Assembly (NCBI GenBank): GCA_028283625.1
Contig: JAPWKG010000027.1
Location: forward strand, 62,001 to 126,000
Length of the DNA: 64,000 nt
Direction of reading: 5' to 3'
Origin: Acidobacteriaceae bacterium
GTDB lineage: Bacteria; Acidobacteriota; Terriglobia; Terriglobales; Acidobacteriaceae
Made by a program: the position numbers and the translations under genes. Below, piece after piece: positions 51,192 through 59,994 of the stretch. Every line of letters starts with the position of its first letter. The first letter of the stretch is position 1. A model generated the notes under the pieces. That model searched no databases, was not told the origin of the DNA, and saw only the letters and a list, made by a program, of their open reading frames with translations.

Positions 51192-52369
51192 TCCCGTTCT
51201 CCGAAGACGACTGCGAAAGCCTGTTGGAAGTCAGCGATAAGGTCGATGGGGGATTCAAGACCCACGGAGAGACGGATGAGGCCGTCACCTATGCCCAGAC
51301 GAGAACGCAGTTCAGCAGAGAGGTCGCAATGTGAAGCTGTCGCTGGGTTCGTGATGAGCGTCTCCACACTGCCGAGGCTTTCAGCGCAGGTGCACAGCTT
51401 CAAGGAGTCGATAAAGCGGAGTGTCTGCTCTGTGGTCGCTTTGAGCTCAAAGCTAAGCATCCCTCCGAAATCCTTCTGCTGACGAACCGCAAGCTCGTGC
51501 TGCGGGAAAGACTTGAGCCCTGGATAGTTCACGCGTGTAACGAGAGGGTGCTTCTCCAGCCACTCCGCAACCTCTCCGGCATTTTTGCAATGCGCAGCAA
51601 GTCTTGCGGGAAGAGTCTTAATGCCTTGGAGTGCTAGCCAGGAGTCGAACGGGGGTTGAATGGTTCCCACTGTTTTGCGGACTAACCGCAAGCGCTCGAC
51701 GAGTTGTTCATTGTGTGTGGCTAAGGAGCCGCCGATGGTTGCGTTGTGGCCATCGATGTACTTTGTGGTGGAGAGCATGGAGATGTCGGCGCCCAGCTCA
51801 AGACAGTTTTGCAGCACAGGCGTCATGAAGGTATTGTCGACAGCGAGCAAAAGGTTTGGGTGCTGGTGGGCAATCTGAGCCAAAGCTGCAATGTCTGAAA
51901 GGCGTAGCGTCGGATTGGCGGGTGTCTCAACAAAAAGAAGGCGGGTCTCCGGGCGAACGGAGGAGGCGACAGCCTCGAGATCTGCAGTATCGACAAAGCT
52001 ATAGTCGATGCCGAAGTTCCCAAGTACCTGATGAAAGAGCCGCGACGTTCCACCGTAGATCACTTCGGAAAGGATTACGTGATCTCCGGCGTGAAGCGTC
52101 GCCAGGCATAAAGTCGTGATTGCAGCCATACCGGAACGGAAACAGAGAGCGGATGCGGTTCCTTCAATCGCTGCGATTGCCTGCTCCAACGCATTGACGG
52201 TGGGGTTGGCGCCGCGCGAGTATCCGTATCCTTTCGTGACGCCTACGCTCTCGTGAATGTAGGTTGCCGTCTGATGGATCGGAAAGAGGATTGAATTGGA
52301 CTGTTTCTCGTAAGAGCGATTCGAATGAATCACCTTGGTAGAGGGTTGGAAAGACTTCTGGTCCGACAA
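51188..52369 (-). CDS. Cys/Met-metabolism PLP enzyme (cystathionine gamma-synthase-like), first copy
   Basis: The 393-residue protein has the same family features: YSRGANPTVNALEQAIAAIEG, FRSGMAAITTLCLATLHAGDHV, YGGTSRLFHQV, FVETPANPTLRLSDI, LAVDNTFMTPVLQNCLELGAD and the lysine motif LSTTKYIDGHNATIGGS. Its start is a TTG at 52369-52367 with AGGAG five bases upstream. A hairpin-rich leader precedes it. It overlaps the next gene, and a cysteine-synthase-family gene lies 11 kb away, so a transsulfuration role is likely, in which direction is not certain. Confidence 0.85.
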   Translation of the reverse strand: MSDQKSFQPSTKVIHSNRSYEKQSNSILFPIHQTATYIHESVGVTKGYGYSRGANPTVNALEQAIAAIEGTASALCFRSGMAAITTLCLATLHAGDHVILSEVIYGGTSRLFHQVLGNFGIDYSFVDTADLEAVASSVRPETRLLFVETPANPTLRLSDIAALAQIAHQHPNLLLAVDNTFMTPVLQNCLELGADISMLSTTKYIDGHNATIGGSLATHNEQLVERLRLVRKTVGTIQPPFDSWLALQGIKTLPARLAAHCKNAGEVAEWLEKHPLVTRVNYPGLKSFPQHELAVRQQKDFGGMLSFELKATTEQTLRFIDSLKLCTCAESLGSVETLITNPATASHCDLSAELRSRLGIGDGLIRLSVGLESPIDLIADFQQAFAVVFGERE

Positions 52370-52384
52370 GTGAGCTCCTGATCA

Positions 52385-52480
52385 AGGGCCTCGCAAGGCC
52401 CTGCTACCAGCTTAGTAGAAAGCCGTCTGAATGGGGGTGGTTCGTTGCTGGGCGCCCCGGTAGAGTTGCCAATCTCTCGG
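52385..52480 (-). promoter_or_regulatory. Hairpin-rich leader of the Cys/Met operon
   Basis: Upstream of the TTG start are AGGGCC-TCGCAA-GGCCCT (52385-52402), the palindrome GGGCGCCC (52450-52457) and an imperfect stem CCGGTAGAG/CTCTCGG (52457-52480). A GCAAC motif is present on the minus strand, but the other core parts of a SAM-I riboswitch are not recognisable. It could be a regulatory RNA element. Confidence 0.3.
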
Positions 52481-52571
52481 CTATGAATTATTGATAGCAT
52501 GAACGTCTTGTCATCCTTGACCTCGTATTCTCCTCTTCTGCTGAACGATCTCGATTAAAAGGAGCCTCATC

Positions 52572-53663
52572 GTGTTCAGGCAAATGGTATCCGCCCTGGT
52601 TGCTTTGTACTGCTGTGTGGTGAGCGCCGCCCAAACCTCAGTCTCGGTTGAGACTGTTGTGGCTTCGCCTTATCCAAGTAACGGTGCAGCGGTGAGTGGG
52701 GAGGGCCGGATATTCCTTTCTCTTCCACACATCCTCAGCAGCCAAAGCTTCTCACTGGGAGAGTACAAGGCTGGGGAAGTTAGACCCTATCCTGGCGGCC
52801 GCTGGAATGCTTCCACCGGAACAACGAAGAACCGCTTTAGCCAGGTCAATGCTGTTCGAATTGAGCCGGATCATCCTTCGACCCTTTGGGTCGTGGATTG
52901 CGGTACAGGGATGCCCGGAGAGACGAAGCTCGTTGCATTCGACCTGAAGGCCGACAGGATGTCTCGGGTGTACCGATTAAACCCCAATCAAGCTCCGTTG
53001 CACAGTTGTCTGAATGATGTACGAGTCTTAGGCCGGCATGCGTTTTTAACGGAGTCGGGAACAGGTGCGCTGATCGTAATTGATCTGGACACAGGAAGTG
53101 TGCGGCGGCTGCTGAGCGCAAGTTCTAAGACCAAAGCGCCTCATCATCCCGCTCTTGTCATCGACGGAGCAGAGGTGTTGGACCCGTCGGGTGTGCCACC
53201 TGTAACGCACGCGGACGATATTGAGATCACCCCGGATCATCAATGGCTGTATTTTTCCGTGCCCTTTGGAGGGACCCTCTGGAAGGTAAGAATCGCTGAC
53301 CTGCTGAACACTGCGCTAAGCGAAGAGGAACTCGATCAGCGGGTGTTCAGTGATGGCCCGATCATTCCAATTGGAGGCTTTCTTATGCTCTCGGATGGTT
53401 CGCTCCTGCTCGGCGACCTGGAGCATCATGCCCTTGTGCGTCGTTTCGCAGGAGGCAAGATGGAGACCGTGTTCACGAGCCCACTCTTGCAGTGGCCCGA
53501 TGCCATGGCTGCAGGTCCCGATGGGAAGTTATATGAAGCGCAGCCGCAGGCGGGTTCGGCCCCCGGTAATCACCATGGAGTCAATGCAACCAAACCACCG
53601 TATCGAGTTTTGCGATTCACGTTGCCTCCGGATCTAGCCTCACTCATGTATCGCTTCCAATAA
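52572..53663 (+). CDS. Secreted major-royal-jelly/SMP-30-like beta-propeller protein
   Basis: The 363-residue protein has a signal peptide ending VVSAAQ. The body fits the MRJP/yellow family of six-bladed propellers: SGEGRIFLSLPHI, FSQVNAVRIEPDHPSTLWVVDCGT, HSCLNDVRVLGRHAFLTESGTGALIVIDLDTG, HADDIEITPDHQWLYFSVPFGGTLWKV and PDAMAAGPDGKLYEAQPQ. Bacterial members are often annotated as gluconolactonase- or dopachrome-tautomerase-related proteins with unknown substrates. The GTG start at 52572 is supported by AAGGAG upstream. Confidence 0.78.
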   Translation: MFRQMVSALVALYCCVVSAAQTSVSVETVVASPYPSNGAAVSGEGRIFLSLPHILSSQSFSLGEYKAGEVRPYPGGRWNASTGTTKNRFSQVNAVRIEPDHPSTLWVVDCGTGMPGETKLVAFDLKADRMSRVYRLNPNQAPLHSCLNDVRVLGRHAFLTESGTGALIVIDLDTGSVRRLLSASSKTKAPHHPALVIDGAEVLDPSGVPPVTHADDIEITPDHQWLYFSVPFGGTLWKVRIADLLNTALSEEELDQRVFSDGPIIPIGGFLMLSDGSLLLGDLEHHALVRRFAGGKMETVFTSPLLQWPDAMAAGPDGKLYEAQPQAGSAPGNHHGVNATKPPYRVLRFTLPPDLASLMYRFQ

Positions 53664-53715
53664 AAGATGCTCCGACCAGGGAAAGCGGTTGAGCCTGGCG
53701 GGAGCAAATGTCCTC

Positions 53716-53731
53716 TGTGACGTGCATCACA
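53716..53731. promoter_or_regulatory. Perfect CRP/FNR-type palindrome upstream of glgP
   Basis: TGTGA-CGTGCA-TCACA matches the CRP consensus TGTGA-N6-TCACA at all ten positions. Centred at 53723.5, it would place a class II start near 53765 or a class I start near 53785. Confidence 0.6.
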
Positions 53732-53756
53732 CTTTGAGGGGATTTCACTTGATATC

Positions 53757-53797
53757 CTCCTGCCAGGAGTATGCTCCTAGGCAGGAGCTTCTGCTCC
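53757..53797 (+). promoter_or_regulatory. Mutually exclusive hairpins in the glgP leader region
   Basis: CTCCTGCCAGGAG (53757-53769) and CTCCT-A-GGCAGGAG (53774-53787) form a 13-pair stem with one bulged A and a TATG loop. GGAGC-TTCT-GCTCC (53784-53797) shares four bases with its 3' arm, so both cannot form fully together. No T-run follows. Confidence 0.4.
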
Positions 53798-53947
53798 AGA
53801 GGGCTATCGCTTGATCTTGATCCTGACTTTTAGGAAATACTTCATGCCTGATCTCTAATCGGTTCCGTTTCCTCGCGGGCCCTGGAATGGCTGCAGCGTA
53901 TGCGCCGTTCAAGTGCAGAACGCTAACGAGTAAACCGGGAGATCGAT

Positions 53948-56413
53948 ATGGAGCAGCAAGCTGCGAAGAATCATCGGGCGGTATTGATTGAGCGTCTACG
54001 TACATCCTTTCTGGAGCATCTGACGCGTACGATAGGGCGTCCCCTCGAATTCTCGACTGAGGTTGAGCGTTATTACGCGCTCTCTCGCGCGGTCCGTGAC
54101 CAGTTGATGGAGCAGTGGATCGCGACCATCGAAACGTACAAGCAGCAGGATGTGCGTGTCGTCAGCTACCTTTCTGCTGAATACCTTCCCGGTCCACATT
54201 TGCTGAACAATCTACAGGCTCTCGGCGTAACAGGCGCATGTGAGATTGCTCTTCAGGAGCTTGGAGTTGAGCTACAAACTCTTGCCCTTTCAGAACCCGA
54301 GCCGGGGTTAGGTAACGGTGGTCTTGGTCGCTTGGCGGCATGCTTTATGGATTCGTTGGCCACGCTGCAAATACCGGCTGTAGGGTATGGCCTGCGTTAC
54401 GAGTTTGGTATCTTTCGGCAAGAAATTCATGATGGCTGGCAGATTGAGAGAACAGACAAGTGGTTGCAGTATGGCAATCCCTGGGAGCTTTCCATCACAG
54501 ATGCCAGCTTCGAGGTCGGCTTTGGCGGCCATACCGAGTCGTACACCGATGAACAGGGGCAGGTGCGGTGGCGTTGGGTGCCCGCTTCCCGCGTTAGGGG
54601 GATTCCGCACGACACACCGATTCCGGGCTACAAGAACGGTTTCGTAAATCGACTGCGTTTGTGGAGCGCTGAAGCGGTGGATTCTTTCGACCTCAGCGAA
54701 TTCAATGCAGGCGATTACATGGGCGCGGTGCGTCAGAAAATGGAGTCGGAGACGATCTCCAAAGTTCTGTACCCCAGCGATGATAAAGACGAAGGCAAGC
54801 GTCTACGTCTTCAGCAGCAGTACTTCTTCACCTCTTGCTCTCTGCAGGACATGATTCGTCTGCACAAGCTGCAGCAATGTCCGCTCAATGAGTTCCACTT
54901 GAAGTGGAGTGTTCAGCTCAACGACACGCATCCCTCCATCGGTATCGCTGAGTTGATGCGTTTGCTCATGGATGAAAACGGATTCGGCTGGCAGGAGGCC
55001 TGGGAAGTCACGCAGCAAACCTTCGGCTATACCAATCACACGCTATTGCCTGAAGCGTTGGAACGTTGGTCGTTACCGTTGTTTGGTAAGCTGCTGCCTC
55101 GCCATCTGGAGATCATCTTTGAAATCAACGCTCGTTTCCTGGATGGGATGCGGCATCGTTTTCCGAATGATCCGGACAAAATTCGTCGTTTGTCCTTGAT
55201 TGGAGAAGAGGGAGAGAAGTCGGTAAGGATGGCTAATCTTGCGGTCGTTGGCAGCAAGGCTGTCAACGGTGTTGCAGAGCTACACACTGAATTGCTGAAG
55301 CGAAACACCCTCCACGACTTCTACGAAGCCTTTCCAAAACGTTTTAGCAACAAGACAAACGGAGTAACGCAGAGGCGTTGGCTCATGTTGGCGAATCCAG
55401 CGCTGACCGATCTCTTGAATGAAGCTCTTGGGGAGAAGTGGCATACGGATCTGGAGGAGCTTCGTGGTTTAGAGCAATATGCCAACGATTCTGCATTTCT
55501 TGCAACCTGGCGCAAGACGCAGGAGACAACAAAGTCAAAGCTTGCGCGATATATCGACGAAACGCAGGGAATCAAGACGGATCCTGGATCCATCTTCGAT
55601 GTGCTGGTAAAGAGAATCCACGAATATAAGCGGCAACATCTGAGCGCGCTGCATATTCTGGCTCTTTATTGCCAGCTGAAGGCAGACCCTTCTCTTCAAC
55701 TGACGCCACGGACGTTCATCTTCGGTGGGAAGGCCGCGCCCTCTTATGTGATGGCGAAGCTCATGATCAAGCTCATCTGCACCGTGGGTGACCTGGTGAA
55801 TCAGGATCCGCAGATCAGCGATCGGTTGAAGGTAGTTTTTCTTCCCGACTACAGCGTCTCCTTGGGAGAACGCGTTTATCCGGCCGCCGATCTCTCGGAG
55901 CAGATTTCCATGGCAGGGAAGGAAGCCTCTGGCACGGGCTGCATGAAGTTCCAGATGAATGGTGCCGTTACGATCGGAACGCTTGATGGCGCAAACGTGG
56001 AGATTCGCAAAGAGGTTGGAGAAGAGAACTTTTTCCTCTTCGGGTTGACCACAAGTCAGATTGACGATGTTTTGGCCTCTGGTTATCAGCCCCGCACGTA
56101 TTACGATCGCAATCCGCTGCTTCGAGAAGTGATTGATGGTTTATCGAGTGGGCGTTTCAGCAACGGAGACACCAGTGTCTTTCGCCCGATGGTCGAAGAG
56201 CTTCTGAGCACCGATCGTTACTTTCTTCTGGCAGATTTCGACTCTTACGTATCCGTGCAAAAAGAGGCATCGGCTGCTTACGCTGATGCACAGCGCTGGA
56301 GCAAAATGTCACTTCTGAACACCGCGCGTTCGGGGAAGTTCTCCTCTGACCGCACTATCCGTGAATATTGCAACGACATTTGGAAGGTGGCGCCGATCGG
56401 CGCTGCCAAGTGA
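53948..56413 (+). CDS. glgP: Glycogen/starch/alpha-glucan phosphorylase
   Basis: GlgP phosphorolyses alpha-1,4-glucan to glucose-1-phosphate. The 821-residue protein is full length for GT35. It has EPEPGLGNGGLGRLAACFMDSLATL, YGLRYEFGIF, NDTHPSIGIAELMRLLMDE, RIHEYKRQHLSALHIL and the PLP-lysine signature EASGTGCMKFQMNGAVTIGTLDGANVEI, where one commonly Asn position is Cys, still within the family pattern. It heads an operon with phosphoketolase (34 bases) and acetate kinase. The pathway would run from glycogen through sugar phosphates to acetyl phosphate. A CRP-type site and a structured leader precede it. Confidence 0.95.
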   Translation: MEQQAAKNHRAVLIERLRTSFLEHLTRTIGRPLEFSTEVERYYALSRAVRDQLMEQWIATIETYKQQDVRVVSYLSAEYLPGPHLLNNLQALGVTGACEIALQELGVELQTLALSEPEPGLGNGGLGRLAACFMDSLATLQIPAVGYGLRYEFGIFRQEIHDGWQIERTDKWLQYGNPWELSITDASFEVGFGGHTESYTDEQGQVRWRWVPASRVRGIPHDTPIPGYKNGFVNRLRLWSAEAVDSFDLSEFNAGDYMGAVRQKMESETISKVLYPSDDKDEGKRLRLQQQYFFTSCSLQDMIRLHKLQQCPLNEFHLKWSVQLNDTHPSIGIAELMRLLMDENGFGWQEAWEVTQQTFGYTNHTLLPEALERWSLPLFGKLLPRHLEIIFEINARFLDGMRHRFPNDPDKIRRLSLIGEEGEKSVRMANLAVVGSKAVNGVAELHTELLKRNTLHDFYEAFPKRFSNKTNGVTQRRWLMLANPALTDLLNEALGEKWHTDLEELRGLEQYANDSAFLATWRKTQETTKSKLARYIDETQGIKTDPGSIFDVLVKRIHEYKRQHLSALHILALYCQLKADPSLQLTPRTFIFGGKAAPSYVMAKLMIKLICTVGDLVNQDPQISDRLKVVFLPDYSVSLGERVYPAADLSEQISMAGKEASGTGCMKFQMNGAVTIGTLDGANVEIRKEVGEENFFLFGLTTSQIDDVLASGYQPRTYYDRNPLLREVIDGLSSGRFSNGDTSVFRPMVEELLSTDRYFLLADFDSYVSVQKEASAAYADAQRWSKMSLLNTARSGKFSSDRTIREYCNDIWKVAPIGAAK

Positions 56414-56447
56414 GTGTCTCTAACCCACAAGAGCAACGGAGAACGAA

Positions 56448-58829
56448 ATGAGTGTCGCAACGAAGAGTGTCCTGAGCGCTGATGAACTGAAGAAAATGAA
56501 TGCCTATTGGCACGCCTGCAATTATCTTTCGGCAGGCATGATCTACTTGCGTGCGAATCCTTTGCTGCGCGAGCCTCTGAAGCCGGAGCATATCAAGAAC
56601 CGGCTGTTGGGCCATTGGGGATCTGATCCGGGACAGTCTTTTACCTGGATCCATCTCAATCGGCTTATTAAAAAGTATGACCTTGATGTGATCTATGTTT
56701 CCGGTCCCGGCCACGGAGCTCCAGCTACGCTTTCCAATGGTTACCTGGAAGGTCATTACTCCGAAATCTATCCAGACTGCAGTGAAGATGAAGCAGGCAT
56801 GCTGCGTCTTTTTCAGCGGTTTTCCTTCCCGGGTGGCATAGGAAGCCATTGCACTCCAGAGACTCCGGGTTCCATTCACGAAGGTGGCGAGCTTGGTTAC
56901 AGCTTGTCCCATGCCTACGGCGCAGCCTTTGATAACCCGGATTTGATTGTGACGTGCGTGGTTGGCGACGGCGAAGCAGAGACAGGACCTCTGGCAACCT
57001 CGTGGCACTCCAATAAGTTCTTGAATCCAATTCGTGACGGTGCCGTACTTCCGATCCTGCACCTGAACGGCTACAAGATCGCGAATCCTTCGATCCTTGC
57101 TCGCGTTTCTCATGAAGAGTTGGAAGCTCTCTTCCGCGGCTACGGCTACACGCCCTACTTCGTCGAGGGGGCTGATCCGGAACTCATGCACCAGGCGATG
57201 GCGGCCACGCTTGAGCAATGTGTTCTGGAGATTCGCTCAATTCAGGAGAAGGCTCGCACGAGCGGAAGTTTTGAACGCCCGCGTTGGCCCATGATTGTGT
57301 TGCGTTCTCCGAAAGGATGGACCGGACCGAAGGAGGTGGATGGCCACAAGGTAGAGGACTTTTGGCGTGCGCATCAGGTGCCGGTATTAGACCCTGCGAC
57401 GAACCCGAAGAACCTGACTGTTGTGGAGAACTGGCTCAGGAGCTACAAGCCTGAAGAGCTCTTTGATGAAAACGGTCGTCTGGTTGAAGACTTGCGCTCT
57501 CTGGTCCCTGAAGGCAATCGACGTATCAGCGCAAACCTTCATGCAAACGGCGGCTTGCTGCGTCGTCCGCTCGATCTACCGCGCTTTGCTGATTACGCGG
57601 TGTCGGTTGAGAAGCCCGCGCAGGGATATGTTTCTCCGACGGCGAATCTGGCGAAGTATTTGCGGGATGTAATGAAGCGCAATATGCAGACGTTCCGCGT
57701 CTTTGGCCCAGATGAGACGGCTTCCAACAAGCTCGATGGAATTTATGCTGCTTCCGAAAAAACATGGGTGGCAGACTTTAAGCCTGAAGATGCGGATGGC
57801 ACGGAGATCGCGCTTGATGGCCGCGTAATGGAAATGCTCAGTGAGCATACTCTGGAAGGTTGGTTCGAGGGCTACGTACTCACTGGACGGCATGGCTTCT
57901 TCTCAAGCTATGAGTCTTTCGTGCATGTCATTGATTCCATGTTCAACCAGCACGCCAAGTGGTTGGAGAAATCGAAGAGTGAGTTGGGATGGCGAGCACC
58001 GATTTCTTCCATCAACCTGCTTATCACTTCGCTTGTGTGGCGACAGGATCATAACGGCTTTACTCATCAAGATCCTGGCTTCCTCGATGTCGTCACAAAT
58101 AAGAGCCCAGAGGTTGTTCGCATTTACCTTCCGCCCGATGCAAACTGCCTGCTCAGCGTAGCGGATCATTGCTTGCGCTCTGAGGATTACTACAACGTAA
58201 TCGTTTCCGATAAGCAGCTTCATCTCACGTTGCTGGACATGGACTCGGCGATTAAGCACTGCACGAAGGGCATTGGCATTTGGGATTGGGCCAGCACGGA
58301 TGCAGGGAGTGAACCGGATGTGGTCATGGCATGTGCAGGTGATGTCGCCACAATGGAAGCGCTTGCAGCCACTTCAATCCTTCGCGAGCGTTTTCCTGAC
58401 TTGAAGATTCGTTTCGTAAACGTTGTCGATCTTTTCCGTCTCATGCCGGAAACAGAGCATCCGCATGGTCTTTCTGATCGTGACTTCGACTCATTGTTTA
58501 CCAAAGACAAGCCGGTGATCTTCAACTTCCATAGCTATGCTTCTTTGATCCACAAGCTCTCCTATCGTCGAACCAATCACGACAATATCCACGTGCGCGG
58601 CTACAAGGAGCGGGGCAATATCAACACTCCGCTTGAGCTTGCCATCATCAATCAAATTGATCGCTTCAATCTTGCGATTGACGTTATCGATCGTGTCCCT
58701 CGGTTGCAGGAGAGTGCAGCGCATGTAAAGGATTGGCTCAAGGGGCAAATCATTGAGCACATGAACTACGCTCATACAGAAGGGATCGACAAGCCGGAGA
58801 TCCGCGACTGGGTTTGGCCTATTCAGTAG
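56448..58829 (+). CDS. xfp: Xylulose-5-phosphate/fructose-6-phosphate phosphoketolase
   Basis: A TPP enzyme that splits xylulose-5-phosphate (or fructose-6-phosphate) with phosphate to acetyl phosphate and glyceraldehyde-3-phosphate (or erythrose-4-phosphate). The 793-residue length is standard. Family motifs include [100 protein letters not shown] and the [18 protein letters not shown]. Located between glgP and ackA (nine bases to ackA), it defines the phosphoketolase bypass. Confidence 0.96.
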   Translation: MSVATKSVLSADELKKMNAYWHACNYLSAGMIYLRANPLLREPLKPEHIKNRLLGHWGSDPGQSFTWIHLNRLIKKYDLDVIYVSGPGHGAPATLSNGYLEGHYSEIYPDCSEDEAGMLRLFQRFSFPGGIGSHCTPETPGSIHEGGELGYSLSHAYGAAFDNPDLIVTCVVGDGEAETGPLATSWHSNKFLNPIRDGAVLPILHLNGYKIANPSILARVSHEELEALFRGYGYTPYFVEGADPELMHQAMAATLEQCVLEIRSIQEKARTSGSFERPRWPMIVLRSPKGWTGPKEVDGHKVEDFWRAHQVPVLDPATNPKNLTVVENWLRSYKPEELFDENGRLVEDLRSLVPEGNRRISANLHANGGLLRRPLDLPRFADYAVSVEKPAQGYVSPTANLAKYLRDVMKRNMQTFRVFGPDETASNKLDGIYAASEKTWVADFKPEDADGTEIALDGRVMEMLSEHTLEGWFEGYVLTGRHGFFSSYESFVHVIDSMFNQHAKWLEKSKSELGWRAPISSINLLITSLVWRQDHNGFTHQDPGFLDVVTNKSPEVVRIYLPPDANCLLSVADHCLRSEDYYNVIVSDKQLHLTLLDMDSAIKHCTKGIGIWDWASTDAGSEPDVVMACAGDVATMEALAATSILRERFPDLKIRFVNVVDLFRLMPETEHPHGLSDRDFDSLFTKDKPVIFNFHSYASLIHKLSYRRTNHDNIHVRGYKERGNINTPLELAIINQIDRFNLAIDVIDRVPRLQESAAHVKDWLKGQIIEHMNYAHTEGIDKPEIRDWVWPIQ

Positions 58830-58838
58830 GAGTGGGAT

Positions 58839-59993
58839 ATGACGGAGAGTGTGAAGAGCACCATCCTTGTTCTGAACAGCGGTTCTTCTTCTCTGAAGCT
58901 AGGAGTCTTTCAACCTGGTGGCGGAGGGGAAGAGCTGTTGCTCTCGGGAAGCGCGGAGGGGATCGGTCAGGACTCCGGTAGCTTGAGAATTCAGGCGGTC
59001 GATGGCTCTGTTCTTGCGGAGCAATCACCGATTCTCGAGTCTCAGTCAGAAGCACTTCAGGCGTTGGCATCTGCTTTGCAATCGCATTTGCACACCCAAC
59101 CGGTTTCCATCGTGCATCGCATCGTGCACGGCGGGCCGCATCTACGAGAGCATCAGGAACTGACGCCGCACGTATTGCAGGAACTTGAGGCAGCGGAGCA
59201 TTTTGCTCCGTTGCATATTCCGCTTGCTCTCAAACTAGTCCGGCAGGCGAAACAAATATTTCCGGATGCAGTCCACTATGCATGTTTTGATACAGCCTTT
59301 CATCGAACTTTGCCCAAGGTGGCAGCTCGATTTGCTTTACCGGAAGAGCTGTTTGAGCAGGGCGTTTTGCGGTATGGCTTTCATGGGCTTTCTTATGAGT
59401 CAGTCCTGTATCGCCTCAAAGATAAGCTGCCGACGAAAGCAGTGTTTGCTCACCTCGGCAATGGTTCGAGTGTGACCGCCGTTCTTGAGGGACGCTCTAT
59501 CGATACTTCGATGGGGCTCACCCCCACGGGGGGAGTTCCTATGAGCACCCGAAGCGGTGATCTTGATCCGGGAGTCTTGCTTTATCTGATGCGGAGCTCG
59601 GAACAGAGTGCTGATGGGCTTGAAGATCTGCTCAATCGTCAGAGCGGTCTTTCTGCGCTTTCTGGCGGCGACGGAGATATGCAGAAGCTTGTAAAGGCGG
59701 CAAACGACGGAGATACTACCGCCGAACTTGCCGTAGAGGCCTACTGTATCGCAGTGAGGAAATACATCGGTGCGTACGCCGCACTTCTTGGGGGGCTGGA
59801 TCTGCTCGTGTTTACAGGAGGAATTGGGGAGCACAGCGCAGAGGTACGTCAGCGCATCTGCACGGGATTAACGTTCCTCGGGATTAGTTCCGCTGAAGAC
59901 TCATCTATCGTTCGCGTAATGCACGCAGAAGAGGAACTGCAGATGGCACGTCATTGCCGGACTCTTATGGAGGGCAAGCCTCTCGCCCTGTAG
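58839..59993 (+). CDS. ackA: Acetate kinase
   Basis: AckA makes ATP and acetate from acetyl phosphate. The 384-residue protein has ILVLNSGSSSLKLGVF at the N terminus, VHRIVHGGPHLREHQEL, YACFDTAFHRTLP, RYGFHGLSYE, AHLGNGSSVTAVLEGRSIDTSMGLTPTGGVPMSTRSGDLDPG and LVFTGGIGEHSAEVRQRI. All the ASKHA fold motifs are intact. It completes the glgP-xfp-ackA operon. Its stop codon is one base away from that of the convergent glgX gene. Confidence 0.95.
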   Translation: MTESVKSTILVLNSGSSSLKLGVFQPGGGGEELLLSGSAEGIGQDSGSLRIQAVDGSVLAEQSPILESQSEALQALASALQSHLHTQPVSIVHRIVHGGPHLREHQELTPHVLQELEAAEHFAPLHIPLALKLVRQAKQIFPDAVHYACFDTAFHRTLPKVAARFALPEELFEQGVLRYGFHGLSYESVLYRLKDKLPTKAVFAHLGNGSSVTAVLEGRSIDTSMGLTPTGGVPMSTRSGDLDPGVLLYLMRSSEQSADGLEDLLNRQSGLSALSGGDGDMQKLVKAANDGDTTAELAVEAYCIAVRKYIGAYAALLGGLDLLVFTGGIGEHSAEVRQRICTGLTFLGISSAEDSSIVRVMHAEEELQMARHCRTLMEGKPLAL

Positions 59994-59994
59994 C

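Larger units (their letters stand above)
53664..53947. other. Control region upstream of glgP
   Basis: This 284-base stretch has no gene. It holds the CRP-type palindrome at 53716-53731 and the overlapping hairpins at 53757-53797, listed separately. GGGAG at 53937-53941 precedes the glgP ATG. Confidence 0.55.
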
